From the NCBI GenBank assembly GCA_023382935.1, contig JAHDXL010000003.1, positions 365,559-429,558 of the forward strand: a stretch of DNA of 64,000 nt. Direction: 5' to 3'. This DNA is from Phycisphaerales bacterium. GTDB lineage: Bacteria; Planctomycetota; Phycisphaerae; Phycisphaerales; UBA1924. The translations under genes and the position numbers were made by a program. Positions 19,621-28,296 of this stretch are shown here, in pieces; position 1 is the first letter of the stretch; the number at the start of each line of letters is the position of its first letter. The notes below the pieces were generated by a model. It ran no database searches and was not told the DNA's origin. It was given only the letters and a program-made list of their open reading frames with translations.

Positions 19621-20740
19621 GCCCTCGGACTATGGGCTGAGCGCCGCGGAAACCCTCGCTCGCGTGGGTGACCCCACCCGCGCGCGCGATCACAAGGTTT
19701 TCTGGACGCAGTGGTGGCAGGCAGTCACCAGCGCCCGACCAATCCTCGTCGAGCGGCGCGAGCACGACCGCAGCGACCCGTCGGCCACGCACGAGTTTGA
19801 GAGCATCCGGCATGTGCGCATCGGCTGCCGGTTTGTGCGGCCGGAGGGCACGCTCAAGGCGATCGTGGTCATTACGCACGGATACGACACGGTGCCGAGC
19901 CTCGAGGAGCAGGCTCGCCAGCACGCGGCTTTGGCGGCCGAAGGACTCGGGCTGTTGCTCGTGCGCGTGCGGGGCTTTGCTGGCTCGCGCCTGGACACCC
20001 CGCAACTGCCCGAAGGCGGCAGGAGCGGCACGGGGTGGATCACCTGCGGGCTGGACATCCCCGGCGAGGGTCCAACGGCGATCAACCCCTGGGTGGTGCC
20101 GCAGGCCGTGGCCGACGTGGTCAACGCCTGTCGCGCGGCGCGCAATCTGCTGATCGATGAAGTGGGAAGCGAAGCACACGTCGGGCTGATGGGCGAGTCT
20201 CTGGGCGCGACGTTGAGCGTCGTGTCGGCGGCGCTGCTCAACGGACGACTGCCCCACGACCCGGTGGTCGAGCGCCTGGTGTTCGGGCTGCCGACCATGA
20301 GCGACTGGCCCTGGCGCCAGACCCAGCCGGCGCCCACCACCGGCACAGGCGCCGAGATTCAGCAAGCGCTCGATCGTGCCACCGAGGCCGACCGGCAGAT
20401 GATGCTTGATCGCCTGCGCGTCATGGACCCGGTGGTGCATGCAACCCATGTCCGCTGTCCCGTGCTGTGCAAACTGGCGCTGCGCGACGATGTGGCCCCG
20501 GCGCCCGCGGCCGCGGCGGTGTTCAACGCTCTGGGCAGCGACACGGGACGCAAGTGGCGTTTTATCGTTCCCTACGGACATTTTGACGGGGGGCTGACCA
20601 ACGCGCGCCGGCATGCGCTCTTCGATCGCTGCGCGGCCGACTTCCTGCACCCGGGCGTGCATCCGCGTGATTCCATGCGGCGCTGGGACGGGACATTCAT
20701 GGCCGGTGAACGCTTGGCCGATCCGGCGGAGAAGGCATGA
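19613..20740 (+). CDS. Alpha/beta hydrolase
   Basis: 375 aa. VVITHGYDTVP is the oxyanion-side HG motif, GLMGESLGATLSVVSA carries the nucleophile elbow G-E-S-L-G near residue 203, and VPYGHFDGGLTN supplies a likely catalytic His near residue 325. CPVLCKLALRDDVAPAPAAA contains the candidate acid, as in acetyl-xylan-esterase-like hydrolases. No signal peptide, so cytoplasmic, unlike its TolB-like neighbour. Starts inside the upstream stop (8-bp overlap) and overlaps the downstream gene by 4 bp. Substrate unknown. Confidence 0.8.
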   Translation: MIEPSDYGLSAAETLARVGDPTRARDHKVFWTQWWQAVTSARPILVERREHDRSDPSATHEFESIRHVRIGCRFVRPEGTLKAIVVITHGYDTVPSLEEQARQHAALAAEGLGLLLVRVRGFAGSRLDTPQLPEGGRSGTGWITCGLDIPGEGPTAINPWVVPQAVADVVNACRAARNLLIDEVGSEAHVGLMGESLGATLSVVSAALLNGRLPHDPVVERLVFGLPTMSDWPWRQTQPAPTTGTGAEIQQALDRATEADRQMMLDRLRVMDPVVHATHVRCPVLCKLALRDDVAPAPAAAAVFNALGSDTGRKWRFIVPYGHFDGGLTNARRHALFDRCAADFLHPGVHPRDSMRRWDGTFMAGERLADPAEKA

Positions 20741-21672
20741 CTCGATCGCTGCACACGCTGCTGGAAGGGCTGATCGACTACGCGGGGCTGTTTCCACCGG
20801 CCGGGCTACCGATGGACAAGGCTGTCGAGAACTACGCGCGCTACGCGATGGGCGAGCATGCCTCTGCTCTGGGACGATTCATCTGCCCGGTGTCGCGCCT
20901 GGAGGAGTTCTCAAGGGCTGCTGCGCCCCTCATGCCCGGCACCTTTGCGACCAGCGGTTACCGGGAGATGGCCGACGCCCCGGCGTGGCGGCTCTCGGCG
21001 ATCATCGACGCCCCGCTCGACGAGTGCATGGTGAAGGTCGATGCCTTCAACGAGCATCACGAGAAGGAGGAAAACGGCAAGGCAGGGATCGAGACGATCG
21101 AGTTGAAGGTCGACGACGCCGACGCGATCGACGAGGCGCTCGACCTGCTGCCCAAAGACATCACGCCCTATTTTGAGATCGCCACCGGCCGCGACCCGCG
21201 GGGATGCATCGCGGCCCTTGCTGGAGAGAGCGCGGGGGCGAAGATCCGCTGCGGGGGTGTGACACCGAGTGCCATCCCTCCGATCGAGGCGGTGGCGGGG
21301 TTCATCGCGGCCTGCGCGCTGGCCAACGTGCCTTTCAAGGCCACCGCCGGTCTGCATCACCCGGTGCGGGCCGAGCAGGCATTGACGTATGACGCCCACC
21401 CACCGCGCGCCGTGATGCACGGATTTGTCAACGTATTCCTCGCCGCAGCATTCCTGTTCGATCGAGCGCTCGATGAGTCCGCCGCGCGGGCGCTGCTGGC
21501 CGAGAACGACCCCAAGGCCTTCGCGTTCACCGACACCCACGCGCGCTGGCGCGAACGGACGATCGGCATCGACGCGCTCGCCAAGGCGCGCTCGCACCTG
21601 GCGCTGGGCTACGGCAGTTGCTCGTTTGAGGAGCCGATCTCCGACCTGCAGGCGCTTGGGTGGATGGGCTAA
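20737..21672 (+). CDS. Conserved protein of unknown function
   Basis: 311 aa, ATGA overlap with the hydrolase. Opens LLEGLIDYAGLFPPAGLPMD, a start I have seen in uncharacterised proteins of acidobacteria and planctomycetes. KIRCGGVTPSAIPPIEAVAG and VPFKATAGLHHPVR suggest a TIM-barrel-like core with basic residues and a His pair that could bind a phosphorylated or carboxylate ligand; FATSGYREMADAP is also conserved-looking. No signal peptide or helix. I do not assign a reaction. Its place after a hydrolase suggests it handles the released product. Confidence 0.55.
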   Translation: MTRSLHTLLEGLIDYAGLFPPAGLPMDKAVENYARYAMGEHASALGRFICPVSRLEEFSRAAAPLMPGTFATSGYREMADAPAWRLSAIIDAPLDECMVKVDAFNEHHEKEENGKAGIETIELKVDDADAIDEALDLLPKDITPYFEIATGRDPRGCIAALAGESAGAKIRCGGVTPSAIPPIEAVAGFIAACALANVPFKATAGLHHPVRAEQALTYDAHPPRAVMHGFVNVFLAAAFLFDRALDESAARALLAENDPKAFAFTDTHARWRERTIGIDALAKARSHLALGYGSCSFEEPISDLQALGWMG

Positions 21673-21674
21673 AA

Positions 21675-21745
21675 AGCACGAGAAGAGACCAAAAGGCGCA
21701 AGGGGATTGAATCAGAGCCCCGCGCCAGCGGGGGTCTTGTTGCGC
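21675..21745 (+). repeat. Post-gene dispersed repeat, copy A
   Basis: Begins 3 bp past the stop of the gene at 20737. Contains cacgagaagagaccaaaagg, gattgaatcagagccccg and gccagcgggggtc. Homologous to copy B at 24289 over about 120 bp, including the hairpin that follows, and to shorter copies at 5409 and 5521. Confidence 0.65.
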
Positions 21746-21768
21746 CGGTCGAGAGGAACAGGAATCGT

Positions 21769-21800
21769 GCCGGCAACGTCCGTCGCCGGACGTTGCCGGC
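21769..21800. repeat. Perfect 14-bp stem hairpin
   Basis: gccggcaacgtccg (21769-21782) pairs exactly with cggacgttgccggc (21787-21800) around a 4-nt loop. There is no T tract after it. The equivalent place in copy B (about 24373-24403) reads gtcggcgatgtccgtcattg and the second arm is decayed. Confidence 0.7.
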
Positions 21801-21902
21801 GTTGGTCAAACGTCCGCACGAAAGCAGCCACCTTGAGATCAAGGTTGCGGGCACCCGCTCGAGCGCAAACCCGCGTCAGTCCGATGGAGTAGGAAGGGAA
21901 TC

Positions 21903-22550
21903 ATGGCGCGCCCACGCTTTTCAACCATGCTCGCCTTCACCGCCGCCGGTGCGCTGGGCGTGGGTGCGTCGCTGCTGGGCTATCACCTCATCCGGGCGGA
22001 TGTGGCCGAGAGCGTGTACCGCCAGCGCCTCGAAGACATCGCCGGGCGTTACGAGAGCCTGCGCGAGCAGTACAACGAGGCAGTGCGACGCACAGCCGTC
22101 ACTGAACTGCTGGTACGTGACGGCAGACTCAGCGTGCGCATCTGCAACGCCGCGGGCGTGGTCAAGGAAATCCCGACTGACTTCAACCCGGCAGGCGAGA
22201 TTTACGTCGATTACGCGATCGTCGATGGGCGGTTGTGGATCCGCCGAGTCTTCGACGCCCAGACCCCCCCGGCGCGAGGGCTGCTGGTCGATCCGTCCCT
22301 GGCGAACATCGACTGGGACGGCGGGAGCGCCACGTTCGGCAAGGCCGTCTACCGCAGCCTCGGCGAAGGGCGCTGGGTGGTCTCAGCGAGCGGTGACGGG
22401 AGCCTGGAACTGCGGCAGGCCGGCAAGGAGCCGGCCGTGCTCTCGCCCCCGCCGCGCCTCGGGACATTTGACGAGATCGACTCGGAGTTGCGCCGACGCC
22501 TTGACGACATTGGGCCCGGCGACGTGTGGAAGCAGTTCTGGGGCACCTGA
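21903..22550 (+). CDS. Membrane-anchored protein of unknown function
   Basis: 215 aa; AGGAAGGG a few bases before the ATG. One N-terminal helix (TMLAFTAAGALGVGASLLGY) followed by a short coiled-coil (residues about 35-65, VYRQRLEDIAGRYESLREQY) and a globular domain with VRICNAAGVVKEIPTDF and IYVDYAIVDGRLWIRRVFDA. It resembles the general layout of periplasmic anchored proteins in planctomycetes; no catalytic motif is visible. 20 bp before the thioesterase gene, probably cotranscribed. Confidence 0.6.
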   Translation: MARPRFSTMLAFTAAGALGVGASLLGYHLIRADVAESVYRQRLEDIAGRYESLREQYNEAVRRTAVTELLVRDGRLSVRICNAAGVVKEIPTDFNPAGEIYVDYAIVDGRLWIRRVFDAQTPPARGLLVDPSLANIDWDGGSATFGKAVYRSLGEGRWVVSASGDGSLELRQAGKEPAVLSPPPRLGTFDEIDSELRRRLDDIGPGDVWKQFWGT

Positions 22551-22570
22551 CGTTTCCTACACTGCCCGCG

Positions 22571-23053
22571 ATGACCGAACGCCCGACGCACGCGCCGGCT
22601 CCATTGGTGCCCGTCCCCGATCGCGGGGTGACGCAGGTGCGCGTCCGCTACTGCGAGTGCGACCCCATGGGCGTGGCCCATCACGCCAGTTACGTCCCGT
22701 GGCTGGAAATGGCCCGAACCGAAATCCTGCGAAACGCGGGCGTCACCTATGCCCAACTCGAGCAGGCAGGCGTGTTCCTGGTCGTCACGAAACTCGAGTT
22801 GCGCTATCGGCGCCCGGTCCGATACGACGATCTGCTGGAGATCCGCACGCGCGTCGTCGGCGGCAGCCGGATCAAAATCCGGCATGAATACGAGGTATTG
22901 GTGATCGAACGCGGGGGGCAGGCACCCAACCCCCACGATCCTAGCATCCCTCTGGACGGCGTCTGTTGCGTCAGTTCAAGTGAACTGGCCTGCGTGGACC
23001 GAAGCGGACGCCCCCAGGCGCTGCCGGAATGGCTTATCCCTGCGGGCGAATAG
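22571..23053 (+). CDS. Acyl-CoA thioesterase, YbgC/4HBT hot-dog family
   Basis: 160 aa. VRVRYCECDPMGVAHHASYV carries the family Asp and the following Gly-Val-Ala-His-His (usually DxMGVVxH), then WLEMARTEILRNAGVTY and KLELRYRRPVRYDDLLEIRT. These enzymes hydrolyse acyl-CoA or 4-hydroxybenzoyl-CoA thioesters; members near tol genes act in lipid metabolism. The catalytic Asp is present. The N-terminus has about 20 extra residues rich in Pro. No neighbour points to a specific substrate. Confidence 0.85.
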   Translation: MTERPTHAPAPLVPVPDRGVTQVRVRYCECDPMGVAHHASYVPWLEMARTEILRNAGVTYAQLEQAGVFLVVTKLELRYRRPVRYDDLLEIRTRVVGGSRIKIRHEYEVLVIERGGQAPNPHDPSIPLDGVCCVSSSELACVDRSGRPQALPEWLIPAGE

Positions 23054-23064
23054 TTATTGATTCC

Positions 23065-23092
23065 TTGAAGATCCGAATATCTTGAATATCAT
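23065..23092 (+). promoter_or_regulatory. Putative sigma-70-like promoter of the porin gene
   Basis: TTGAAG (23065-23070), 16-bp spacer, TATCAT (23087-23092), in a locally AT-rich stretch 35 bp upstream of the porin ribosome site. Two cttga(a)-at words lie between the boxes. Confidence 0.4.
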
Positions 23093-23127
23093 CCTCCCTA
23101 CGCGCATTTCTCAGCGGGAGGTGATTC

Positions 23128-24285
23128 GTGCTGGCATTGGCCGTCCTGTGCACCGGACTCGCGTGCGGGTTGGAAACCACGGACGAGGCGCGGGCGTTTG
23201 AGCGCGAACTGCTCGGGCAGGCCGGTCGCGACAAGATGTTCTATGTCGAGCAGCCCGGCGGACCCAAACTGAACCTGGGTGGGTACATGCAGTTCCGCTA
23301 CTACGGCGTGGTCGGAGGCGACCAGACGCCTGAGGATGTGACCAGCGGTTTCACGATGCAGCGGACGCGCCTGCTCATCAGCGGCAAGTTGGCCGAGCCG
23401 AAGATCGAGTTCCTGATACTCCCCTCGGCGGGGCCAAACGGGAAGGTCAGCGTGTTTGATGCGTGGACGAAGTGGAACATCAACGACCAGTGGTCGCTGA
23501 CGATCGGTCAGTTCAAGTTGCCGCTGCTGCGCGAGTGGCTGGTAGCCGAGCGATACCTGCTCGCGATCGAGCGCTCAGTGGTGAACACGACCTTCTGCAC
23601 GATCTACTCGCAGGGTGTGCAGGCCGAGTATAAGGGCGAAAGTCTGCACTTCATGGCGGCGGTGTCCGACGGCATCCGCGGGTTCAACACGCCCTACGAC
23701 GCGCCGGGCGAGGCGGACTACGCGCTGACCGCGCGATTGGAAGCGCTGTTCGACGGCACTTGGGCCCAGTTCGGCGACATCACCAGTTTGGGCAACGAGC
23801 AGAGCGGACTGATGGGGGGCGTTGCGATTCACCACCAGGGACACACCGACACCTTCGCGGCCGTGCCGATCGACACGCTGACCGAACTGACGCTGGACCT
23901 GTCGTGGGAAGGGCGGCGCGCCTCAATCATGGCCGGGGGAGTGGCGCGATACGTGGAACGCGACGGGGGCGACGACTCGGTGGACTGCGGCGTGCTGGTG
24001 CAGGGCGGCGTGTTCGTCAGCGACACGGTCGAGTTGTACGCGCGGGGGGCGATGGTCATTCCGGACAGCGATTCGAGCGGCGACGATCCGTTCCCGGCCA
24101 TCACCGGCGGGCTGACGTGGTACATCGCCGGGCATGCCCTGCGCTTCAAAGCCGACGCGGAGTGGTTCCCAAACGATCTGCCCGACACGGTGATCCTGAA
24201 CTTCGGACCCGACACCGGCTCGGGGCTGCTCGGCCCCGGGGGTGGACAGGTGGCTGTGCGGGCCGAGTTGCAGTTGGTGTTCTGA
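23128..24285 (+). CDS. OprP/OprO-like outer-membrane porin
   Basis: 385 aa with a GTG start at 23128, chosen because GGGAGGTGA ends 4 nt upstream. Residues 45-140 show the OprP signature: GGYMQFRYYGVVGGD, TMQRTRLLISGKLAEPKIEF and DAWTKWNINDQWSLTIGQFK. Alternating beta-strands follow and the protein ends in Phe (QLVF), as expected for an outer-membrane beta-barrel inserted by BAM. Such porins pass anions such as phosphate or pyrophosphate; the size is close to the family. The leader is short (MLALAVLCTGLACG). The repeat copy B starts right after its stop. Confidence 0.8.
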   Translation: MLALAVLCTGLACGLETTDEARAFERELLGQAGRDKMFYVEQPGGPKLNLGGYMQFRYYGVVGGDQTPEDVTSGFTMQRTRLLISGKLAEPKIEFLILPSAGPNGKVSVFDAWTKWNINDQWSLTIGQFKLPLLREWLVAERYLLAIERSVVNTTFCTIYSQGVQAEYKGESLHFMAAVSDGIRGFNTPYDAPGEADYALTARLEALFDGTWAQFGDITSLGNEQSGLMGGVAIHHQGHTDTFAAVPIDTLTELTLDLSWEGRRASIMAGGVARYVERDGGDDSVDCGVLVQGGVFVSDTVELYARGAMVIPDSDSSGDDPFPAITGGLTWYIAGHALRFKADAEWFPNDLPDTVILNFGPDTGSGLLGPGGGQVAVRAELQLVF

Positions 24286-24288
24286 GAG

Positions 24289-24352
24289 AAGGGACGAGAA
24301 GACAAAGCGGGATGGAGTCTGAGCCGCGCGCGCCAGCGAAGGGTTTCACGCC
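24289..24352 (+). repeat. Post-gene dispersed repeat, copy B
   Basis: Starts 4 bp past the porin stop: gagaagggacgagaagacaa, then gagtctgagccgcgcgcgcc and agcgaaggg. It is the more decayed partner of copy A at 21675. Confidence 0.6.
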
Positions 24353-24490
24353 CGCCGCACGGAACGGGAAGCTTGTCGGCGATGTCCGTCATTGGACGCT
24401 GCTCGAGTGGTCGCCCGTTGGCGGAGGCAGCAACACTGCGGACGGCTTTCCGGCATGGCTCCTGATGGCCACATGCCGGTTGCGGCTCGC

Positions 24491-25984
24491 TCAATCCGCC
24501 GGCACGCAGCGCCCCCTCGCCCACCGGCGGAGGGCTTGGACGCGCTCGGCCATTGTCACCGCGAGCGGTGGGCTGGTGCGAAGGGACTCCAGCACGTCGC
24601 GCTGGGTCAGGTGGCGCTGTTCGGCAAAGGCCGCGTGCAGCCCGCTGAGCACCGCCTGCTCGATTTCGGCCCCGCTGAAACCCTCGGACGCGTCGGCCAG
24701 TTCGGACAAATCAAACTTCGCCGGATCCTGCTTGCGCCGGCGCAAATGAATCGCGAAAATCTGCCGCCGCGCCGCGTCGGTGGGCAGATCGACGAAGAAC
24801 ACCTCGTCGAAACGACCCTTGCGCAGCAGTTCCGGAGGCAGCGCGTCAATGTTGTTGGCCGTCGCGACCAGGAACACGGGCTCACTGTGGTCCTGCATCC
24901 AGGTCAGCAGCGTACCGAACATGCGCTGGCTCAACCCGCCGTCGGTTGACTGGGCGGCCGCCGAAGCAAATGCCTTCTCGATCTCGTCGATCCACAGGAC
25001 GACCGGGGCAGAGGCCTCGGCCTGACGCAGCGCCTCGCGCAGGCGCCGCTCCGATTCCCCGACAAATCGGTCGTACAAGGCGCCCGGGTCCATGCGCAGC
25101 AGCGGGCGCTTCCACGCCGTCGCGATGGCCTTGGCGCACAGACTCTTTCCCGCGCCCTGCACCCCAAGCATCAGCACCCCGCGCGGGGGCAGCAGCCCAA
25201 AGTCGCTGGCCGCGTCCTCAAACGAGCGCTCCCGCTGCGCCAGCCACGTCTTGAGTCGGCCCAGCCCGCCGATGTCATCCAGACTGGCCGGCGACTCGAC
25301 GTATTCGAGGACGGTGCTCTGCGACATCAGCCGTCGTTTCCCGGCCAGGACGTGGTTGATGTCCTCGCAGTCGAAGCGCCGGTCCTCGATGACCACCTCG
25401 CGCACCACCTGCTCGATCTGGCGTGTGGACAGCCCGCCGAGGTTCTTGATGATCAGTTCGTACTGACGGGTGCTCAGTTCGATCTCGATCGGGCTGCGCC
25501 GGTGCAGTTCCTTGAGCGTGCGGCGCACGATGTTCTCGATCTGTTCGCGCCGGGGAAGACTCATCTCGAACGGCGTGACGTGGGCCTTGACAACCGGCGG
25601 CAGCGCGTCGGCCGCGTCGCAGAGCACCACGCACCCGTTGCAGCGCCTGGCCGACTCGAGCAGGGCGCGCAGGGCCCGCAACGTGTGCGGGTCGGAGAGG
25701 TGCGGGCCCAGATCGAGCAGCAGCATCACGCTGGGCAACTCGCGCCGGGCCAGATAGAACATCGCCCCGGCTGGGTTGGTCGTGTCGCTGCTCGGCTCCG
25801 AACCTGCGCTGAGCGGGCAGCGCAGTCCCCCGATCAGATCCCATTCCCACAGGAAGTCCCCCCGCTGTCGGCAGTGCGTGCGGACCATCTCGACCACCTC
25901 GGCCTCTTCGGTCGAGGTGATGGCCACGGCGGAGTGTCCGCACGCGAGCAGGCGGGCGAATCGATCAATGTGCTGATCAGACAT
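24491..25984 (-). CDS. Ycf46-like AAA+ ATPase
   Basis: 497 aa from the ATG at 25984. The first ~200 residues are a divergent N-terminal module (MLLLDLGPHLSDPHTLRALR, SLPRREQIENIVRRTLKEL) like that of Ycf46 proteins of cyanobacteria and plastids, which have a non-functional first AAA domain. The second domain is intact: Walker A GVLMLGVQGAGKSLCAKAIA (about 270), Walker B PVVLWIDEIEKAFAS, sensor 1 VFLVATANNI and the arginine-finger region LLRKGRFDEVFF. Ycf46 is linked to photosynthetic CO2 use in cyanobacteria; the role outside that group is unclear. Cytoplasmic and monocistronic here. Confidence 0.85.
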   Translation of the reverse strand: MSDQHIDRFARLLACGHSAVAITSTEEAEVVEMVRTHCRQRGDFLWEWDLIGGLRCPLSAGSEPSSDTTNPAGAMFYLARRELPSVMLLLDLGPHLSDPHTLRALRALLESARRCNGCVVLCDAADALPPVVKAHVTPFEMSLPRREQIENIVRRTLKELHRRSPIEIELSTRQYELIIKNLGGLSTRQIEQVVREVVIEDRRFDCEDINHVLAGKRRLMSQSTVLEYVESPASLDDIGGLGRLKTWLAQRERSFEDAASDFGLLPPRGVLMLGVQGAGKSLCAKAIATAWKRPLLRMDPGALYDRFVGESERRLREALRQAEASAPVVLWIDEIEKAFASAAAQSTDGGLSQRMFGTLLTWMQDHSEPVFLVATANNIDALPPELLRKGRFDEVFFVDLPTDAARRQIFAIHLRRRKQDPAKFDLSELADASEGFSGAEIEQAVLSGLHAAFAEQRHLTQRDVLESLRTSPPLAVTMAERVQALRRWARGRCVPAD

Positions 25985-26313
25985 GTTCGCCCGATGGTAC
26001 CTCAGACCGGCTCCAGCCCGCAGGCGCGTCACGCTCCCCCCTCAAGAGTTTGCTTCCTGCCTGCAACCGATCGGTTTGGCGCCGCGTATCGGCGGGCACC
26101 TCGCCTCGAATGCCCTGTTTGGGCTTTTCACTTGGTCGTCTCGACCTGCGGGGAGTGTGGCATCTGGAAGGGTCTTCATCGCGCCTGTGTCCTGATCGGG
26201 CGTCGGGCGTGATCGCAAGAGTGGCGGCCTGCAACGATCGCCCGGGCAGTTCGGAGGGGATTGCCCGGGCGACCGGCCGCCCACTCAACCCGTTTCGGGC
26301 CCCCGTCGATGGG
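25985..26313. other. Divergent intergenic region AAA/S8 protease
   Basis: About 330 bp between divergent genes. Both strands carry open frames, but they are continuations of the neighbouring frames and look non-coding. I see no convincing promoter, hairpin or repeat. Confidence 0.4.
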
Positions 26314-28275
26314 ATGATGCGGATGAGGCGATCTTCCACCCGGTTCCTGCGAGGGCGTGCCTGCGCGGCGGGACTGCTCGCCTTTTCCGCAGCATTGGCC
26401 AGTGCTGGCCACGTCGATCAGTCGAAGTCCGAGAACCTGGCGGGCACGCGCATGCTCGCGCCGATTCCCGGCGGAATCGTGGAACTGGAGGTCGAACGTC
26501 CGGCAGACAGGTTCAGTCGGGCGGGGATTCGCGTCTCGGGCGCTCGCGTGGCGGGGGCGTCTGAGCCGCTGATCCTCTCCTCGAGCCTGATCGTCGATGC
26601 CGATTCGGCTCAGTTGCGTCGCCTGGTGGGGCGGCGGGGGGCGGTGCGACCCGGGCCGGCGCGCGGATTTGCGGTCGTTGAAACCGGCTCGGTCGAGCAG
26701 GCCGTGGCGCTGGCGCACCAGATGATGCGCGAGCCGGGCATCGGGTCCGTGGAACTCGACGTCGAGCAGTCCCGAGCGCTGCGCGTGCCGAGCGACCCAT
26801 TTTTCCCGGGGCAGTGGACGCTGCGCAACCTGGCCGATCCCGCAGCCGACGTGAACGCGGTGCCAGCGTGGGATCTGGGGTACACCGGGCTCGGAGTGGT
26901 GGTCGGAGTGGTGGAGTTCGCCTGGCAGGTCGATCACCCGGACCTGGCGGCCAACTTCATTGCCGAGGCATCGATGCCTCCGGCCGGGCTCAACTCGCAC
27001 GCAACCTCGGTGGCCGGTGTGATTGCCGCTGACAACGACAACGGGCTGGGCGGCGTGGGCGTGGCGTATGACGCGGGGCTGGCGCGGCTGATCTATGGCA
27101 CCAGCGCGCAGACGGCCTCGGCCCTACTGCACCGCAACGACCTCACCGACATCAAGAACAACTCGTGGGGGCCATCGGACAACAACCGCGTGTCGTACAT
27201 GTCGGCGGTCGAGCGTGCGGCGATCGCACAGGGCGTGGCCGAGGGTCGCGGCGGGCTGGGCGAGATCTACGTCTGGGCTGCGGGCAATGGCGGCACCAAC
27301 GACCGCCTCGACTACGATCCCTATGCCTCGAGCCGTTTCACCATCGCCGTCGGAGCCATCGGCGACCAGAATGTGCGGGCCACCTACAACGAGACCGGCT
27401 CGTCGATGTTCGTGGTGGCCCACTCGAGCGGAAACGTGCAGGGCGTGTTCAGCACGGTCCTCAACGGGTACACGACGGCCTTCGGCGGCACCAGCGCCTC
27501 GGCCCCGCTGGTCTCCGGCGTCATCGCCCTCATGCTCCAGGCCAACCCCGACCTGACGTGGCGCGACGTGCAGCACGTATTGGCGGCGACGGCCTGGCGG
27601 GTTGACCCGGACAACGAGAGTTGGGCCATCAACGCCGCGGGCAGACATGTCAGCGAAGACTTCGGCTTCGGCGCGGTGGATGCCCATGCCGCGGTCGTGG
27701 CATCCGAGTCGTGGGTGAACGTGGGGCCGGAGGTCCATGCCGACTCCGGGCGGATCGTGATCGAACAGGCGGTGCCGGACAACAACCTGGTGGGGGTCAG
27801 CGCGTTCGTCACGCTCGATCGGCTGGTTCGCGTCGAATCGGTGGAGGTGATCGTCAACGTTCGCTGCGATGCCGCGGGCGACATCCGCCTGGAACTGGTC
27901 AGCCCCGGCGGAACGGTGAGCACGCTGTCGGTGCCGCGCTTCGACGGGACCGACGACCTGGTGGATTACGTGTTCACCACCACGCGCTGCTGGGGCGAGT
28001 CTTCAGGCGGAACGTGGACTGTGCGCCTGTCAGACGAGCGCGCCAGCCAGAGCACCTACTGGAACGACGTGCGCGTGATCGCCCACGGGTCGGCGTGGTC
28101 GTCGGCCTGCCCGGCCGACCTCAACGGCGACGGAGCCCTGACCCACGTCGACGTGCAACTGTTCCTGGCGGCCTATCACGCCGGCGACCCCGTCGCTGAC
28201 ATGATCGCCGACGGGACCATCAACTTCTTCGACCTTCAGGCCTATCTGAATCGCTTCTCCGACGGGTGTCCCTGA
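26314..28275 (+). CDS. Kexin-like S8 serine protease with P domain and dockerin tail
   Basis: 653 aa. Signal peptide (GRACAAGLLAFSAALASAGH), propeptide, S8 domain about 180-450, a P/homo-B beta-domain about 480-590 (GDIRLELVSPGGTVSTL, GGTWTVRLSDERAS), and a C-terminal GC-type dockerin-like module (CPADLNGDGALTHVDVQLFL, TINFFDLQAYLNRF) ending GCP. The nucleophile is in FGGTSASAPLVSGV (Ser394) and the oxyanion Asn in IKNNSWGP. The His is in NSHATSVAG (His229), where Gly after His is Ala. The first triad position reads VVGVVEFAWQVDHPDL: Glu201 replaces the expected Asp of VVDDG. The enzyme may still work, or be weakened. Start is the first of three close ATGs. Confidence 0.88.
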   Translation: MMRMRRSSTRFLRGRACAAGLLAFSAALASAGHVDQSKSENLAGTRMLAPIPGGIVELEVERPADRFSRAGIRVSGARVAGASEPLILSSSLIVDADSAQLRRLVGRRGAVRPGPARGFAVVETGSVEQAVALAHQMMREPGIGSVELDVEQSRALRVPSDPFFPGQWTLRNLADPAADVNAVPAWDLGYTGLGVVVGVVEFAWQVDHPDLAANFIAEASMPPAGLNSHATSVAGVIAADNDNGLGGVGVAYDAGLARLIYGTSAQTASALLHRNDLTDIKNNSWGPSDNNRVSYMSAVERAAIAQGVAEGRGGLGEIYVWAAGNGGTNDRLDYDPYASSRFTIAVGAIGDQNVRATYNETGSSMFVVAHSSGNVQGVFSTVLNGYTTAFGGTSASAPLVSGVIALMLQANPDLTWRDVQHVLAATAWRVDPDNESWAINAAGRHVSEDFGFGAVDAHAAVVASESWVNVGPEVHADSGRIVIEQAVPDNNLVGVSAFVTLDRLVRVESVEVIVNVRCDAAGDIRLELVSPGGTVSTLSVPRFDGTDDLVDYVFTTTRCWGESSGGTWTVRLSDERASQSTYWNDVRVIAHGSAWSSACPADLNGDGALTHVDVQLFLAAYHAGDPVADMIADGTINFFDLQAYLNRFSDGCP

Positions 28276-28296
28276 TCCACGGGCGTATCGTCTGGC

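Noticed and set aside
21793-22887. Plus-strand open frame of 364 codons across two genes
   Set aside because: Overlaps the anchored protein and thioesterase in another frame; product is Arg/Ser-rich with no domain.
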